64,000 bases of DNA from Lautropia dentalis (GCF_003892345.1 NZ_RRUE01000001.1:1938078-2002077); one strand, 5' to 3'; positions 9,660 through 18,192 are shown, numbered from the stretch's first letter. Notes: generated from the letters alone by a model not told the origin. Made by a program: numbers and translations.

Positions 9660-12386
9660 ATGAAACTGCATGCGATCACCCCGGCCGTTCACCCCTGCCT
9701 GCGGCCCCTGCCGGCCTCCCTGCTGAGCCTGGCCACCATCCGGCGGCTTGAGGCGCACTGGCTGGAAGAAACCGGTCCCGGCGAGCTGATGGCCTCGGCC
9801 GGGGCGGCCGTGGCGAAGGTGGCACTGGCCATGTGGCAGGACATGCCGGCGCAGGCGCCGGTGATCCTGCTGGTGGGGCCGGGCAACAACGGCGGCGATG
9901 CGCTGGTGGCGGGCCGGATTCTCCGGCGCGCCGGGCTGGATGTTCGGGCCGTGGGGGTGGCGGGGCTGGAGCAGTCGCCACCTTCGGCTGCCGATGCCCG
10001 CGCCGCATGGCAGGCCTGGCGTGATGACGGACAGGTCATTCATCCGCTGGCACAACTGCTGTCGTGGCTCTGGCCCGACGGCGATGCGCCTGTCGTGCCG
10101 GACGCTCATGAGGCACGTGATGACCAGTGGGTGTCCAGCCATGATCCCGCGGGCGATGACGCGTCTGCCCAGGGGGCCGGGCGCGAGGCCGTGTGGCCGG
10201 ATCCGCTGGCGGGACAGGGCGTGCCGGGTGGACTGGATGCGGCCGGGCAGACACCGGCTGCGCCGGCCCTGCTCATCGACGGACTGTTCGGTATCGGTCT
10301 GGACAGGCCCATGCGCGGGGCGCTGGCCACGCTGGTGCGGCAGATCAACCAGGGCCGCGTGCCGGTACTGGCCATCGATGTCCCCAGCGGGCTGGATGCC
10401 GACCGCGGTGCGCCGGTGGGTGATGACGATGCGCCGGTGCTGATGGCCCGCCAGACGGTGACGATGATCGCCGACAAGCCGGGGCTGCACACGGGGCTGG
10501 GGCTGCGGGCCGCAGGTCGGGTCTGGGTGGCACCATTGTCGGACCGGCCGCTGGAAGCGGAGCTGGTTCGCATCGGTGAAGCTGCGCCGGCGGGTGGTGG
10601 TGCATCTGCCCGTTCTGCCGGCGCTGGTGTATCTGCTGCTTCGGCCGGTGGTGATGTGGCGGGTGCGGATGACGCGGCCGTAGGCGACGTGGCCGGTGTG
10701 CTGCTCAATGGCCCGCTGGCTTCGCTGCTGATGCCGCCGCGGGATGTCGATGCCCACAAGGGATCGGCCGGCGATGTGCTGGTGGTGGGTGGCCGTCTGG
10801 GCATGGCAGGGGCTGCCCGGCTGGCGGCCCGAGGTGCCGTGATGGCCGGTGCCGGCCGGGTGTGGGTGACCACGGAAGCGGCCGATGGGCAGAACATGGC
10901 AGCGGGCGCAGATACTGCTGATCTGGCGGACGGGGCGGATCGTCCCGGGCATGCTGCCCCCGTCGATCCGCAGCAGCCGGAGATCATGCGCTGCGACTGG
11001 CCGGGCGCCGGGGAAGCACAGGAGCCTGTTTTCTCCCATGCCGGAGATGAAGACGGGTTCTCTGACTGGCCCGAAGCACCGAAGCCAGCGAAGGGGGATG
11101 CGGAGGGCGACGGACCCACGGAAGATGGCGGGAAAGCGCTGCCCCCGCCCTTTCCCGGCCACGACCCCGTGCTGGTGCTGGGCTGCGGTCTGGGCCGCGA
11201 CGATACCGCCTGGCAATGGCTGCAGTGGTCGCTGGAGAGCGCCGCGCCCGTGGTGATCGATGCCGATGCCCTGGGGCTGCTGGCCGAGGACCTGTGGGAT
11301 CTGCTGGACCCGGATGCCGCGGATGAAGATGCCATGGAGGCGGAAGCCGCGGGTGCCGGTGGCACGGAGAGGAACGTCCGGGCTGGCGATGCTCCCTGGT
11401 CTGATGACGCACCCTGGCCCGATGACGATTTCTGGCCCGATGAGGACGATGATGCACGCTCGCCCGGCCGTGCCCGGCCGCTGGACGTGGCGCTTTCCGA
11501 GGCCTACGGCACCGTGGAAGACAGTACCGGCACGGCTGCCGCGTCCATGCTGTCCAGTGTGCTGTATGCGGGCGTGGATGCAGATCTCGATCCGGAAGCC
11601 GAACTGGATGATGATTTCGCAGGCGCGGAAACCGGAACGGATGATGACTTCGGCGACGGCCTGCCGGAAGACGGCGGGCCGGCGCCGCTGATGGCTGATG
11701 ACGACGGACTGGAGCCGCTGATCGTCGATTATCCGGACGATGACGATCTGCTCCTGCCTGAAGAAATCGCCCGGCAGGCAGCGCTCGATGTCGCGGAAGC
11801 ACCGTTCGATGATTTTGCCGCGCCGTCTGCGGCAGATCCGTCGTGGGGTGAATACGGCGATGGCGACGATGGATACGTCAGCGCTGCCCCCGAAGACGAA
11901 CCGGTGGTCGAAGAGGTACCGGCTGTCGAGGTGGCCCGCATCATGACCCCGCATCCGCTGGAGGCCGCAAGGCTGCTGGGGGTGCCGGTCAGTGTGGTCC
12001 AGACCGACCGGCTGGGCAGTGCGCTGCAGCTGGCGCATGCCTTCGATGCCGTGGTGGTGTTCAAGGGCGCCGGCACGGTGGTGGCCACGCCCGACGGGCG
12101 CTATGCCATCAATACCAGCGGCCATCCGGTGCTGGCCACGGCGGGCACCGGCGATGTGCTGGCCGGAACCATCGGCGCCCTGCTGGCCGGCCTGCTGCGT
12201 GCCCAGTGCCCCCCGGCCGAGGCCGCCTGGCAGGCAGCCTGTGGCGGTGTCTGGCTGCATGGCCGGGCAGGCGAACGCGTGGCGGCACAGTTCGGCCCGC
12301 GCGGCGTGCCCGCCAGCGCCCTGCCCCGGCAGTATCCGGCCATCATGGGAGCACTGGCGCGCCTGCGGCCCACCTTGCCGGGCTGA
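9660..12386 (+). CDS. nnr: Bifunctional NAD(P)HX epimerase/dehydratase with large acidic insert
   Basis: Repairs hydrated NAD(P)H: the N-terminal NnrE domain epimerises R/S-NAD(P)HX and the C-terminal NnrD domain dehydrates the S form with ADP. NnrE shows LVGPGNNGGDALVAGRIL near residue 75 and AIDVPSGLDADRGAPVG near 240. NnrD shows HKGSAGDVLVVGG near 365, TPHPLEAARLLG near 760 and SGHPVLATAGTGDVLAG near 820. The family is normally about 500 residues; this protein has 908. The excess lies mostly between VVIDADALGLLAEDLWDLL and the TPHP motif: about 210 residues dominated by Asp, Glu, Ala and Gly (roughly 545-755). A smaller insert lies at about 406-500. Both flanks stay in frame and the catalytic motifs are intact. 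Confidence 0.93.
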   Translation: MKLHAITPAVHPCLRPLPASLLSLATIRRLEAHWLEETGPGELMASAGAAVAKVALAMWQDMPAQAPVILLVGPGNNGGDALVAGRILRRAGLDVRAVGVAGLEQSPPSAADARAAWQAWRDDGQVIHPLAQLLSWLWPDGDAPVVPDAHEARDDQWVSSHDPAGDDASAQGAGREAVWPDPLAGQGVPGGLDAAGQTPAAPALLIDGLFGIGLDRPMRGALATLVRQINQGRVPVLAIDVPSGLDADRGAPVGDDDAPVLMARQTVTMIADKPGLHTGLGLRAAGRVWVAPLSDRPLEAELVRIGEAAPAGGGASARSAGAGVSAASAGGDVAGADDAAVGDVAGVLLNGPLASLLMPPRDVDAHKGSAGDVLVVGGRLGMAGAARLAARGAVMAGAGRVWVTTEAADGQNMAAGADTADLADGADRPGHAAPVDPQQPEIMRCDWPGAGEAQEPVFSHAGDEDGFSDWPEAPKPAKGDAEGDGPTEDGGKALPPPFPGHDPVLVLGCGLGRDDTAWQWLQWSLESAAPVVIDADALGLLAEDLWDLLDPDAADEDAMEAEAAGAGGTERNVRAGDAPWSDDAPWPDDDFWPDEDDDARSPGRARPLDVALSEAYGTVEDSTGTAAASMLSSVLYAGVDADLDPEAELDDDFAGAETGTDDDFGDGLPEDGGPAPLMADDDGLEPLIVDYPDDDDLLLPEEIARQAALDVAEAPFDDFAAPSAADPSWGEYGDGDDGYVSAAPEDEPVVEEVPAVEVARIMTPHPLEAARLLGVPVSVVQTDRLGSALQLAHAFDAVVVFKGAGTVVATPDGRYAINTSGHPVLATAGTGDVLAGTIGALLAGLLRAQCPPAEAAWQAACGGVWLHGRAGERVAAQFGPRGVPASALPRQYPAIMGALARLRPTLPG

Positions 12387-12518
12387 TGATGGGGCGCCCG
12401 CCAAGCGCCTCCTGGCTATGCTATGTATGGCGTCCTGTTGCTGCGCGGATTCAGGCCAGTACGGAGGTGAACACGTTCGGGATATGCGCCAGCCTGCTCG
12501 ATCCTTCAGGAGAACACC

Positions 12519-12953
12519 ATGGAACATGACACCGCGTCCATGACGCGCATCTACCGGCAATGGCACGATCATGCCCGGAATCGCGATACGGCCGCCCTGA
12601 TCGGCCTGTACGCCGACGACGCCGTGTTCGAGAGCCCGCTGGTGCCGGTGATCATGCACACGGACAGTGGCATTCTGCGCGGCCGGGAACGGATTCTGGC
12701 CTTTCTGGAAGAAGGTACCCGTCGCCGCCCCAACGAACTGGTGCGCTGGTACCGTACGGGCCAGTATCTGGTGGCGGGAGATACGCTGGTCTGGGAATAC
12801 CCCCGCCAGACGCCTGATGGTGACCAGATCGACATTCTGGAGCTGATGCAAATCCGCGACGGCCTGATCTGCCATCACCGCATCTACTGGGGCTGGTTCG
12901 GCACCCAGATGCTGCTGGCTTCCGCTACGGCCAAAGCGTCTGGCCAGGGCTGA
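12519..12953 (+). CDS. SnoaL/NTF2-fold protein
   Basis: A small cytoplasmic protein of 144 residues with the NTF2-like pattern: an N-terminal helix (MTRIYRQWHDHARNRD), then LYADDAVFESPL, then a strand-rich half with GRERILAFLEEG and VWEYPRQTPDGDQIDILELMQI, ending GLICHHRIYWGWFG. Such proteins are hydrolases, isomerases or binding proteins; nothing here tells which. The ATG follows CAGGAGAACACC, a good ribosome site. It lies 132 bases after nnr on the same strand, possibly co-transcribed. Confidence 0.75.
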   Translation: MEHDTASMTRIYRQWHDHARNRDTAALIGLYADDAVFESPLVPVIMHTDSGILRGRERILAFLEEGTRRRPNELVRWYRTGQYLVAGDTLVWEYPRQTPDGDQIDILELMQIRDGLICHHRIYWGWFGTQMLLASATAKASGQG

Positions 12954-13065
12954 CCGGCGCCGTGATGTCTGGCAGCGGGGGCACGTGCCGACGCGACGGC
13001 CGGTTCAGCCAGTGCCATCTTGCCTGCCCGGGCCTGCCTCATGCCCTCAAATGACGGAATTTCCG

Positions 13066-13755
<690 letters not shown>

Positions 13756-13913
13756 GGGAACGGGGCCACATCAGGTGGCTGGGAAGTAGAAGGGGCAGTG
13801 CCCGGTACGGGGTGTTCCGGTTCGACCGGGCAGCTCGCACGCGGGCTGGCGGCACATGGTAAACCGGGATGCGCCGGTTGTGCATCGGTTCCGCTGTGCA
13901 TCGGCGCCGGGGT

Positions 13914-13932
13914 CCATATATACCTATATGGC
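13914..13932. promoter_or_regulatory. AT-rich inverted repeat between ybbA and tesA
   Basis: CCATATA and TATATGG face each other across four bases in an otherwise GC-rich 420-base divergent intergenic region. It could be an operator or a promoter element. No regulator can be assigned. Confidence 0.3.
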
Positions 13933-14172
13933 CTTTCGTCAACACGGCAGGCTGGTGTTGCGTTTGCTCTTCGATGATGTGCGGCAACCCGGGTGTACAT
14001 GGGCGGGGTGTGCCGGACGGCGTGATGCTGGACGGAACGTGTCTGGTGAGGTGTGCCGGTGCGGTTTGGAGGTCGATGACATGGTATGCCAGTATTCTGC
14101 CCGTCGGGCTGCTGCTGAATGTCCGGGCGCTTCCTGCGTTTTTTCTGTGTACGGTTTTTCTGGATGCTTTCG

Positions 14173-15078
14173 ATGAACAGGTCTTTCCTTGCGGATGGGC
14201 GTTTCCCGTCCGTTCATTTTCCTGCCCGCCGGCGTTTGCTGATGTCTAGCCTGACACTGACGGCGCTGGGCGTGGCTGCCCTGCCCGCCCGGAAGGTCCG
14301 GGCGGCCGGACTGGGAGAGCCCGGTGCCGCCTTCGAGGACACCGGGAACGCAGCGCCACGTGCAGGTGGTTCGGCAGAAGGGACAACGGGCAGCCCCGAA
14401 GCCATGGGGCATGCGGGGGGGAAGGATACGCCCGCCGGCCCGAACGCCACGGGCAGCGCGGCCGCGCGTGGTGGCGGTGCGGATGCGCCCCGCAGCGCAG
14501 ACGCCACCGGCAGCTCGAACGCTGGTGGCCCCACCCTGCTGGTGCTGGGCGACAGCCTGTCGGCCGAGTATGGGCTCTCGCGTGGCCAGGGCTGGGTGGC
14601 CCTGCTGGAGAAACGTCTGGCTGCCGATGAAAGGACCCGGCGCTGGCAGGTGGTCAATGCCAGCATCAGCGGCGAGACCACCGCGGGTGGCAAGGGGCGG
14701 CTCCCTGCCCTGCTGGCGCAGCACAGGCCGAAGGTGGTGGTGATCGAGCTGGGCGCCAACGATGCGCTGCGTGGCCTGCCCCTGAAGGCCACCACGGCCA
14801 ACCTGCGCCAGATGGTGGCTGATGTGCAGGCGGCAGGTGCCCGTGCGGTGCTGGTGGGGCTGCAGGTACCGCCCAATTACGGGCCGGCCTACACGCGCCA
14901 GTTCAGCCAGATGTTCGGCAAGGTGGCCGCCGACACGGACAGCCCGCTGGTGCCCTTCCTGCTGGAAGGCTTTGCCGATGACCCGGACTGGTTCCAGGCC
15001 GACCGTATCCACCCGCAGGCGAAGGCCCACCCGCGCATGCTGGATACGGTGTGGGCGGTGCTGAAGGATGTGCTGTAG
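14173..15078 (+). CDS. tesA: TesA-type SGNH arylesterase/thioesterase, exported
   Basis: Periplasmic esterase/lysophospholipase of the GDSL family. The catalytic blocks are VLGDSLSAEYGL (nucleophile Ser), SGETTAGG, VIELGANDALRG (oxyanion Asn) and ADRIHPQAKAHP (catalytic Asp and His). The N-terminus has ARRRLLMSSLTLTALGVAALP, a hydrophobic export signal after several arginines, possibly Tat-like. Between the signal and the enzyme, about 90 residues are Gly/Ala/Thr-rich low complexity not usual for TesA. The start is uncertain: in-frame ATGs lie at 14119, 14164 and 14173. It is divergent from the ABC ATPase gene. A nine-base-pair hairpin at 15090-15111 follows. Confidence 0.85.
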   Translation: MNRSFLADGRFPSVHFPARRRLLMSSLTLTALGVAALPARKVRAAGLGEPGAAFEDTGNAAPRAGGSAEGTTGSPEAMGHAGGKDTPAGPNATGSAAARGGGADAPRSADATGSSNAGGPTLLVLGDSLSAEYGLSRGQGWVALLEKRLAADERTRRWQVVNASISGETTAGGKGRLPALLAQHRPKVVVIELGANDALRGLPLKATTANLRQMVADVQAAGARAVLVGLQVPPNYGPAYTRQFSQMFGKVAADTDSPLVPFLLEGFADDPDWFQADRIHPQAKAHPRMLDTVWAVLKDVL

Positions 15079-15089
15079 CGCCGTGTGGC

Positions 15090-15111
15090 GCTGCGTCCTC
15101 ACGGACGCAGC
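15090..15111. terminator. Hairpin after tesA
   Basis: GCTGCGTCC and GGACGCAGC form a perfect nine-pair stem with a four-base loop 12 bases after the tesA stop. There is no clear T-run, so terminator function is only probable. Confidence 0.4.
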
Positions 15112-15147
15112 GAAAGGTAGCTGACTGCCCCACGGCTGCCAGTTTGA

Positions 15148-15207
15148 TATGGCTGGGACTGTATGCCCACCAGCTCGGCATGCAGCGCAATGGCATGACG
15201 CCGATGC
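15148..15207 (+). pseudogene. Fragment similar to the MFS gene at 52369-54903
   Basis: About 60 bases encode WLGLYAHQLGMQRNGMTPM. The intact MFS transporter in this window contains WLGLYAHQLGMPRNGMTPM. Nothing recognisable continues on either side, so this is a short decayed or transposed piece. It sits between the tesA hairpin and the 3' end of the tRNA-Leu gene, a common landing place for foreign or duplicated DNA. Confidence 0.55.
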
Positions 15208-15252
15208 GGTGCAGGGGCAGCGGCCACGGGTGTCTGGCCGCTGCGAGATGGT

Positions 15253-15793
15253 TGGTGCCCGAGGCCGGAATCGAACCGGCACGACCGAAGGTCGAGGGAT
15301 TTTCATGCCACTGCGGCTTTCGCCGCCCGCTGTGCCGGGCACGACGGTTTGTGGTCTGGAGCACGCCTTCACCATGGCCGTAGCCGGTCAGGTCCGATGC
15401 AACCGCAGTGCGGTACGCCATGGGGCGAACTGCAGGGCCATCCGGCCCGGGTCGTCAGTCTGCCGGCAGGGCGACAGGTGCCCGCCGTCTGCTCTCTACA
15501 CCTTCCCGGGGAGGCGCTGCCCCGACCTGTTCGGGCCACGGGCTGCCAATGCGCAATGCCGGCCGCAAGCCTCGGGCTGCTGCCTTGCAATGCCTTGCGG
15601 CAACTGCATGATGCCCTTGCAGCTGCCCTGCCTCTCCCCGGGCTTGGCTCGGCGTTGGCTCGAAGGTGCGGCCGGCCGGGGCCGCCAGCGCCTTCAGGGC
15701 GTTCGCCGAGTTTGACGGGGTTCATCCCGCAGGTTTCCCCACGGGCGCTCAAATTTTCAAGTCCCTTGTGTCTACCAGTTTCACCACTCGGGC
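15253..15793 (-). tRNA. tRNA-Leu(UAA), interrupted by a group I intron
   Basis: Exon 1 is 15759-15793 (35 nt) and exon 2 is 15253-15303 (51 nt, including encoded CCA). The acceptor arm GCCCGAG pairs with CTCGGGC. The anticodon stem AGGGA pairs with TCCCT across the intron. After splicing the loop reads CUUAAAA, giving anticodon UAA. The long variable arm CGACC-TTCG-GTCG and the T arm GCCGG-TTCGATT-CCGGC confirm class II tRNA-Leu. The mature length is 86 nt. The intron falls between U34 and A35. The RES/antitoxin operon lies upstream on the same strand. Confidence 0.93.
15304..15758 (-). ncRNA. Group I self-splicing intron (tRNA-Leu/IC3-like)
   Basis: The intron is 455 nt, starting G and ending G. 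The 5' exon end CUU can pair with GAG eight bases into the intron, giving the conserved U-G wobble at the splice site (P1). Core pieces resemble those of the cyanobacterial and plastid trnL intron: GAGCCAACGCCGAGCCAAGCC at 15641-15661 (P4/P5 side) and GGTGTAGAGAGCAGACGG with the paired GGGCACC at 15477-15504 (P7/P3 side). A GCGGC-GAAA-GCCGC tetraloop hairpin at 15311-15327 lies just before the 3' splice site, as P9 does. No homing endonuclease frame is convincing. The extra length over the usual 250-300 nt lies in the peripheral middle part. Confidence 0.88.
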
Positions 15794-15880
15794 AGGCACA
15801 GGGAGCAATTACACCACACAATGCGGGTGAGCTGGGAGGGGCCGTGTTCTACCCTGCCAAATCTTATCGGGGTCAGGACC

Positions 15881-16483
15881 TTACGGACTGGAGATCACGC
15901 CAATCCGGTAGGCAGCGACGAACCGGGGCCAGTCGACATGGTCGGCCAGGTCGATGTCTGCGATTACACGGACCTTGGTGGCAGCCCGTTCGAACAGTGC
16001 AATGCTTGCGGCAGGATAGTTGTTGCGCGACGGGAAGCGAATTCCATCGAAAGAAGCCTGGCCTCTTCCCCGTGTCATGGCATGAATCCGGGCCGATATT
16101 TGCTGGGTATGGGTGTAGTCACGGCTAGCCAGCTGTTCGAGATTCAGACCAAAGTAACCGGCCATGATGCCGGGGGCGGTCAGGTCGGCCAGGTACAGAT
16201 CCATCAGCACACCCGTGGCGCGAACCATTCGACCCTGTACCTCCTGCAGGGTAATGGCACGCCTCCCCTCTTCCAGCCATCGATGCTTGTGAAAGACCGA
16301 CTCCATCAATGCAGTGGACAGGTCGAAACCCAGATAAAGCACACCATAGCCTCGGGCGGGATCGTCGTAGCGGTTGGTGCCGCTTCGGCCAAAGTACAGG
16401 GGGCAGCCGCGGTATACCGTACGGCTGGCATGCTGCAGCAGTTCGCCCTTTCTGACGCGAAAGGATGGCAATGGCTGGTTCAT
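15881..16483 (-). CDS. RES-domain toxin
   Basis: Probable NAD+-degrading toxin of a RES/Xre type II toxin-antitoxin pair. The 200-residue protein shows the RES pattern: FRVRKGELLQHASRTVYRG with an early Arg, YGVLYLGFDLSTALMESVFH containing the conserved Tyr and Glu, and a late DGIRFPSRNNYPAASIALFE with the conserved Ser. The start ATG at 16483 lies six bases after the stop of the upstream antitoxin, the usual antitoxin-first order. It ends 87 bases before the tRNA-Leu gene on the same strand. Confidence 0.85.
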   Translation of the reverse strand: MNQPLPSFRVRKGELLQHASRTVYRGCPLYFGRSGTNRYDDPARGYGVLYLGFDLSTALMESVFHKHRWLEEGRRAITLQEVQGRMVRATGVLMDLYLADLTAPGIMAGYFGLNLEQLASRDYTHTQQISARIHAMTRGRGQASFDGIRFPSRNNYPAASIALFERAATKVRVIADIDLADHVDWPRFVAAYRIGVISSP

Positions 16484-16489
16484 GCGGGC

Positions 16490-17110
16490 TCAGTCTGGCT
16501 GTATGCCCAAGGCATTGAGTACCGCCATGACCGTGCCCTGGAGCGAGGCAGGCGTGACTGCTTCCACCGGAGAGCGTCCGGCCAGCCCTTCCAGGGGTTG
16601 GGAGAGCGCATCATGAATCGTCCAGCTGTCGATGCCCGCTGCTTGCTGCAGGACGGATTCGGTCAGTCGTTGCCGCAGGGGATCAAGCTGCCAGTCGGGC
16701 AGTTTCTGGCCACGTCGCCCCACGCTCAAGGCAAGCAGCCGCTGTGCGGCAATGTCCTTGTAGATCTGCTGGCGCGATTTGCCGGCGAGTCTGGCAAATT
16801 CGGGCAGGGGCAGATTGTGGGGGTCTGCGTATGCTTCCAGCAGCAGCGCACGCCCGCGCTGGATATCGGTTTCCGATGGGGTCCAGCGTACCGGGGCATG
16901 CAAGGTGGCAGCTTTGTGCGCCAGGGCTTCCTCGACGGACGGTTTCTGCCCGGCAACAGGCAGTTTGACGGTCCGCAGGCGTTCGAGCACGAATGCCTGC
17001 AGCTCCGACGCGAAAGCACGGGCATCGCGGATGTCGACCACACCGGCGAAGCGATGTATGTCGTTTTCGGTGATGCGTGGCAGGTGCTGGGCCGTGATGT
17101 CGGTACGCAT
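16490..17110 (-). CDS. Antitoxin of the RES pair, Xre/MbcA/ParS-like
   Basis: A DNA-binding antitoxin, 206 residues, encoded directly upstream of the RES toxin. The centre has a helix-turn-helix-like LPEFARLAGKSRQQIYKDIAAQRLL near residue 105. The C-terminal end, SLQGTVMAVLNALGIQPD, resembles the toxin-binding tail of the family. The start has GGGAGG five bases upstream. The region just upstream (17146-17183) has repeated TAGACA/TTGACA units, a likely autoregulatory operator. The family is inferred from the partner as much as from the sequence. Confidence 0.7.
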   Translation of the reverse strand: MRTDITAQHLPRITENDIHRFAGVVDIRDARAFASELQAFVLERLRTVKLPVAGQKPSVEEALAHKAATLHAPVRWTPSETDIQRGRALLLEAYADPHNLPLPEFARLAGKSRQQIYKDIAAQRLLALSVGRRGQKLPDWQLDPLRQRLTESVLQQAAGIDSWTIHDALSQPLEGLAGRSPVEAVTPASLQGTVMAVLNALGIQPD

Positions 17111-17145
17111 GGCCTCCCCTCGCAGAGGTGTTGACGGCCTCCACT

Positions 17146-17183
17146 TTGGTCTACTTTGTCTATTTTGTCAACTATGTCTATCA
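17146..17183 (-). promoter_or_regulatory. Promoter/operator of the toxin-antitoxin operon
   Basis: On the minus strand ATAGACA, TTGACA, ATAGACA and GTAGACC occur at nearly regular 8-10-base intervals, in an AT-rich patch 36 bases upstream of the antitoxin start. The TTGACA may double as a -35 box. Spaced direct repeats fit cooperative binding by the antitoxin. Confidence 0.5.
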
Positions 17184-17236
17184 TATCCCCAGCCAGCGTT
17201 CTCCCTGTTTTTCCGGTAATCAACTCATTCATCCCG

Positions 17237-17704
17237 ATGAACATCCTCTATCCCCTGATGGCCCTCGGGGCCGGTGTCGGCACGGCGTTACAGGCGGCGG
17301 TCAACAGCCGGCTGAGCGCGGGCCTTGGTGGGCAACCGCTGGCCGCCTCGTTCTTTTCCTTTGCCATTGGCACGCTGTGTCTGGGCGTGGTGGCCGCGTT
17401 TTCGGCGGACTGGTCCGGAATGGCGGGCAGTCTGGGCCAGCAGCCATGGTGGCGCTGGCTGGGTGGGGTCATTGGTGCCGGCTTCGTCTATACCGCCGTT
17501 TTTCTGGCGCCACGCATCGGGATCACTAGCGTCATGTTCCTGTTCATCATCGGCCAGCTTCTGGCCGGGATGTTCATCGATGGCTTCGGGCTGATCCAGA
17601 TGCCGGTGCGACCCCTTCACTGGTGGAAGTTCGTCGGGCTGGGCGTGATGCTCCTCGGCCTGGCCTGCTTCATGTTTGGCGACCGGGTTTTTGGGGATGG
17701 ATGA
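17237..17704 (+). CDS. YdcZ/DUF606-family small multidrug-type transporter
   Basis: An inner-membrane protein of 155 residues with about five transmembrane helices, for example LYPLMALGAGVGTALQAAVN, SFFSFAIGTLCLGVVAAF and FVGLGVMLLGLACFMFG. NSRLSAGLGGQPLAASFFSF is the DUF606 (DMT superfamily) pattern. The substrate is unknown. I chose the ATG at 17237; upstream ATGs at 17156 and 17174 would overlap the toxin-antitoxin promoter and add a Ser/Pro-rich leader untypical of the family. Confidence 0.78.
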   Translation: MNILYPLMALGAGVGTALQAAVNSRLSAGLGGQPLAASFFSFAIGTLCLGVVAAFSADWSGMAGSLGQQPWWRWLGGVIGAGFVYTAVFLAPRIGITSVMFLFIIGQLLAGMFIDGFGLIQMPVRPLHWWKFVGLGVMLLGLACFMFGDRVFGDG

Positions 17705-17883
17705 ACGGGGGCATCCATCACGCGGGCGGAGGGTTGCGGCTGGGTGGCAGCAGTGACGGGCTTGCCCCGGTCGCTTTCATCGCGCGGGCAAGGAGCGCCG
17801 GAAACGGGCGCGAGGATAGCCCAGGGCACTAACCCTCCCAATGGAGGCACACATGATGGAAGCACACATCGTGAAAACGAAAA

Positions 17884-17911
17884 GGCCGCCAGCGGCATGA
17901 ACCGGGCGGCC
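17884..17911 (-). terminator. Terminator of tRNA-Gly copy 1
   Basis: GGCCGCC and GGCGGCC form the stem, followed on the minus strand by TTTT. The same hairpin follows all three tRNA-Gly copies. Confidence 0.75.
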
Positions 17912-17921
17912 TTTGAAAATC

Positions 17922-17997
17922 TGGAGCGGGAAACGAGTCTCGAACTCGCGACCTCAACCTTGGCAAGGTTGCGCTCTACCAACTGAGCTATTCCCGC
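17922..17997 (-). tRNA. tRNA-Gly(GCC), copy 1
   Basis: A complete 76-nt cloverleaf with encoded CCA. The acceptor GCGGGAA pairs with TTCCCGC, the anticodon stem CAACC/GGTTG has loop TTGCCAA with anticodon GCC, and the T arm is GCGAG-TTCGAGA-CTCGT. It is identical to the copies at 29761 and 34038. Confidence 0.97.
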
Positions 17998-18012
17998 GTC
18001 GAAGAAGATGTG

Positions 18013-18040
18013 ATTATAGGGAACTTTTGTGCGGGTGCAA
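18013..18040 (-). promoter_or_regulatory. Promoter of tRNA-Gly copy 1
   Basis: On the minus strand TTGCAC, a 16-base spacer and a perfect TATAAT lie about 15 bases before the tRNA 5' end. The CCCTATAATCA context is repeated before all three copies. Confidence 0.65.
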
Positions 18041-18192
18041 ATCTGTTGTGTCAGTTTTTGTTAATTCTGGGGCGTGTCACGGGTCTGCCTGCCCTTTCAT
18101 CTTCCCATCCATGGCCGGAACCATTGGACTGAGAGCTTTGGGCTGGGGGCGGTATGATCTCCCCAACCCGTTCCCTGCCCCGACCCGTTCCG

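Noticed and set aside
9588-12878. 1,096-codon open frame antisense to nnr
   Set aside because: No recognisable domain, and it spans intergenic sequence plus two sense genes.
15253-15793. tRNA-Leu halves as attachment-site remnants of a mobile island
   Set aside because: The halves join to one complete tRNA at the anticodon, the gap carries group I core motifs, and there is no duplicated tRNA end.
15349-16128. Protein-coding gene inside or across the tRNA-Leu intron
   Set aside because: The frames overlap tRNA exons and the RES gene antisense, and show no motif or ribosome site; not accepted as a homing endonuclease.
17617-17982. Small frames reading AQLVERNLAKVEVASSRLVSRS across tRNA-Gly (also at 29.8 and 34.0 kb)
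   Set aside because: This peptide is the translation of the tRNA-Gly gene itself, a well-known false annotation.
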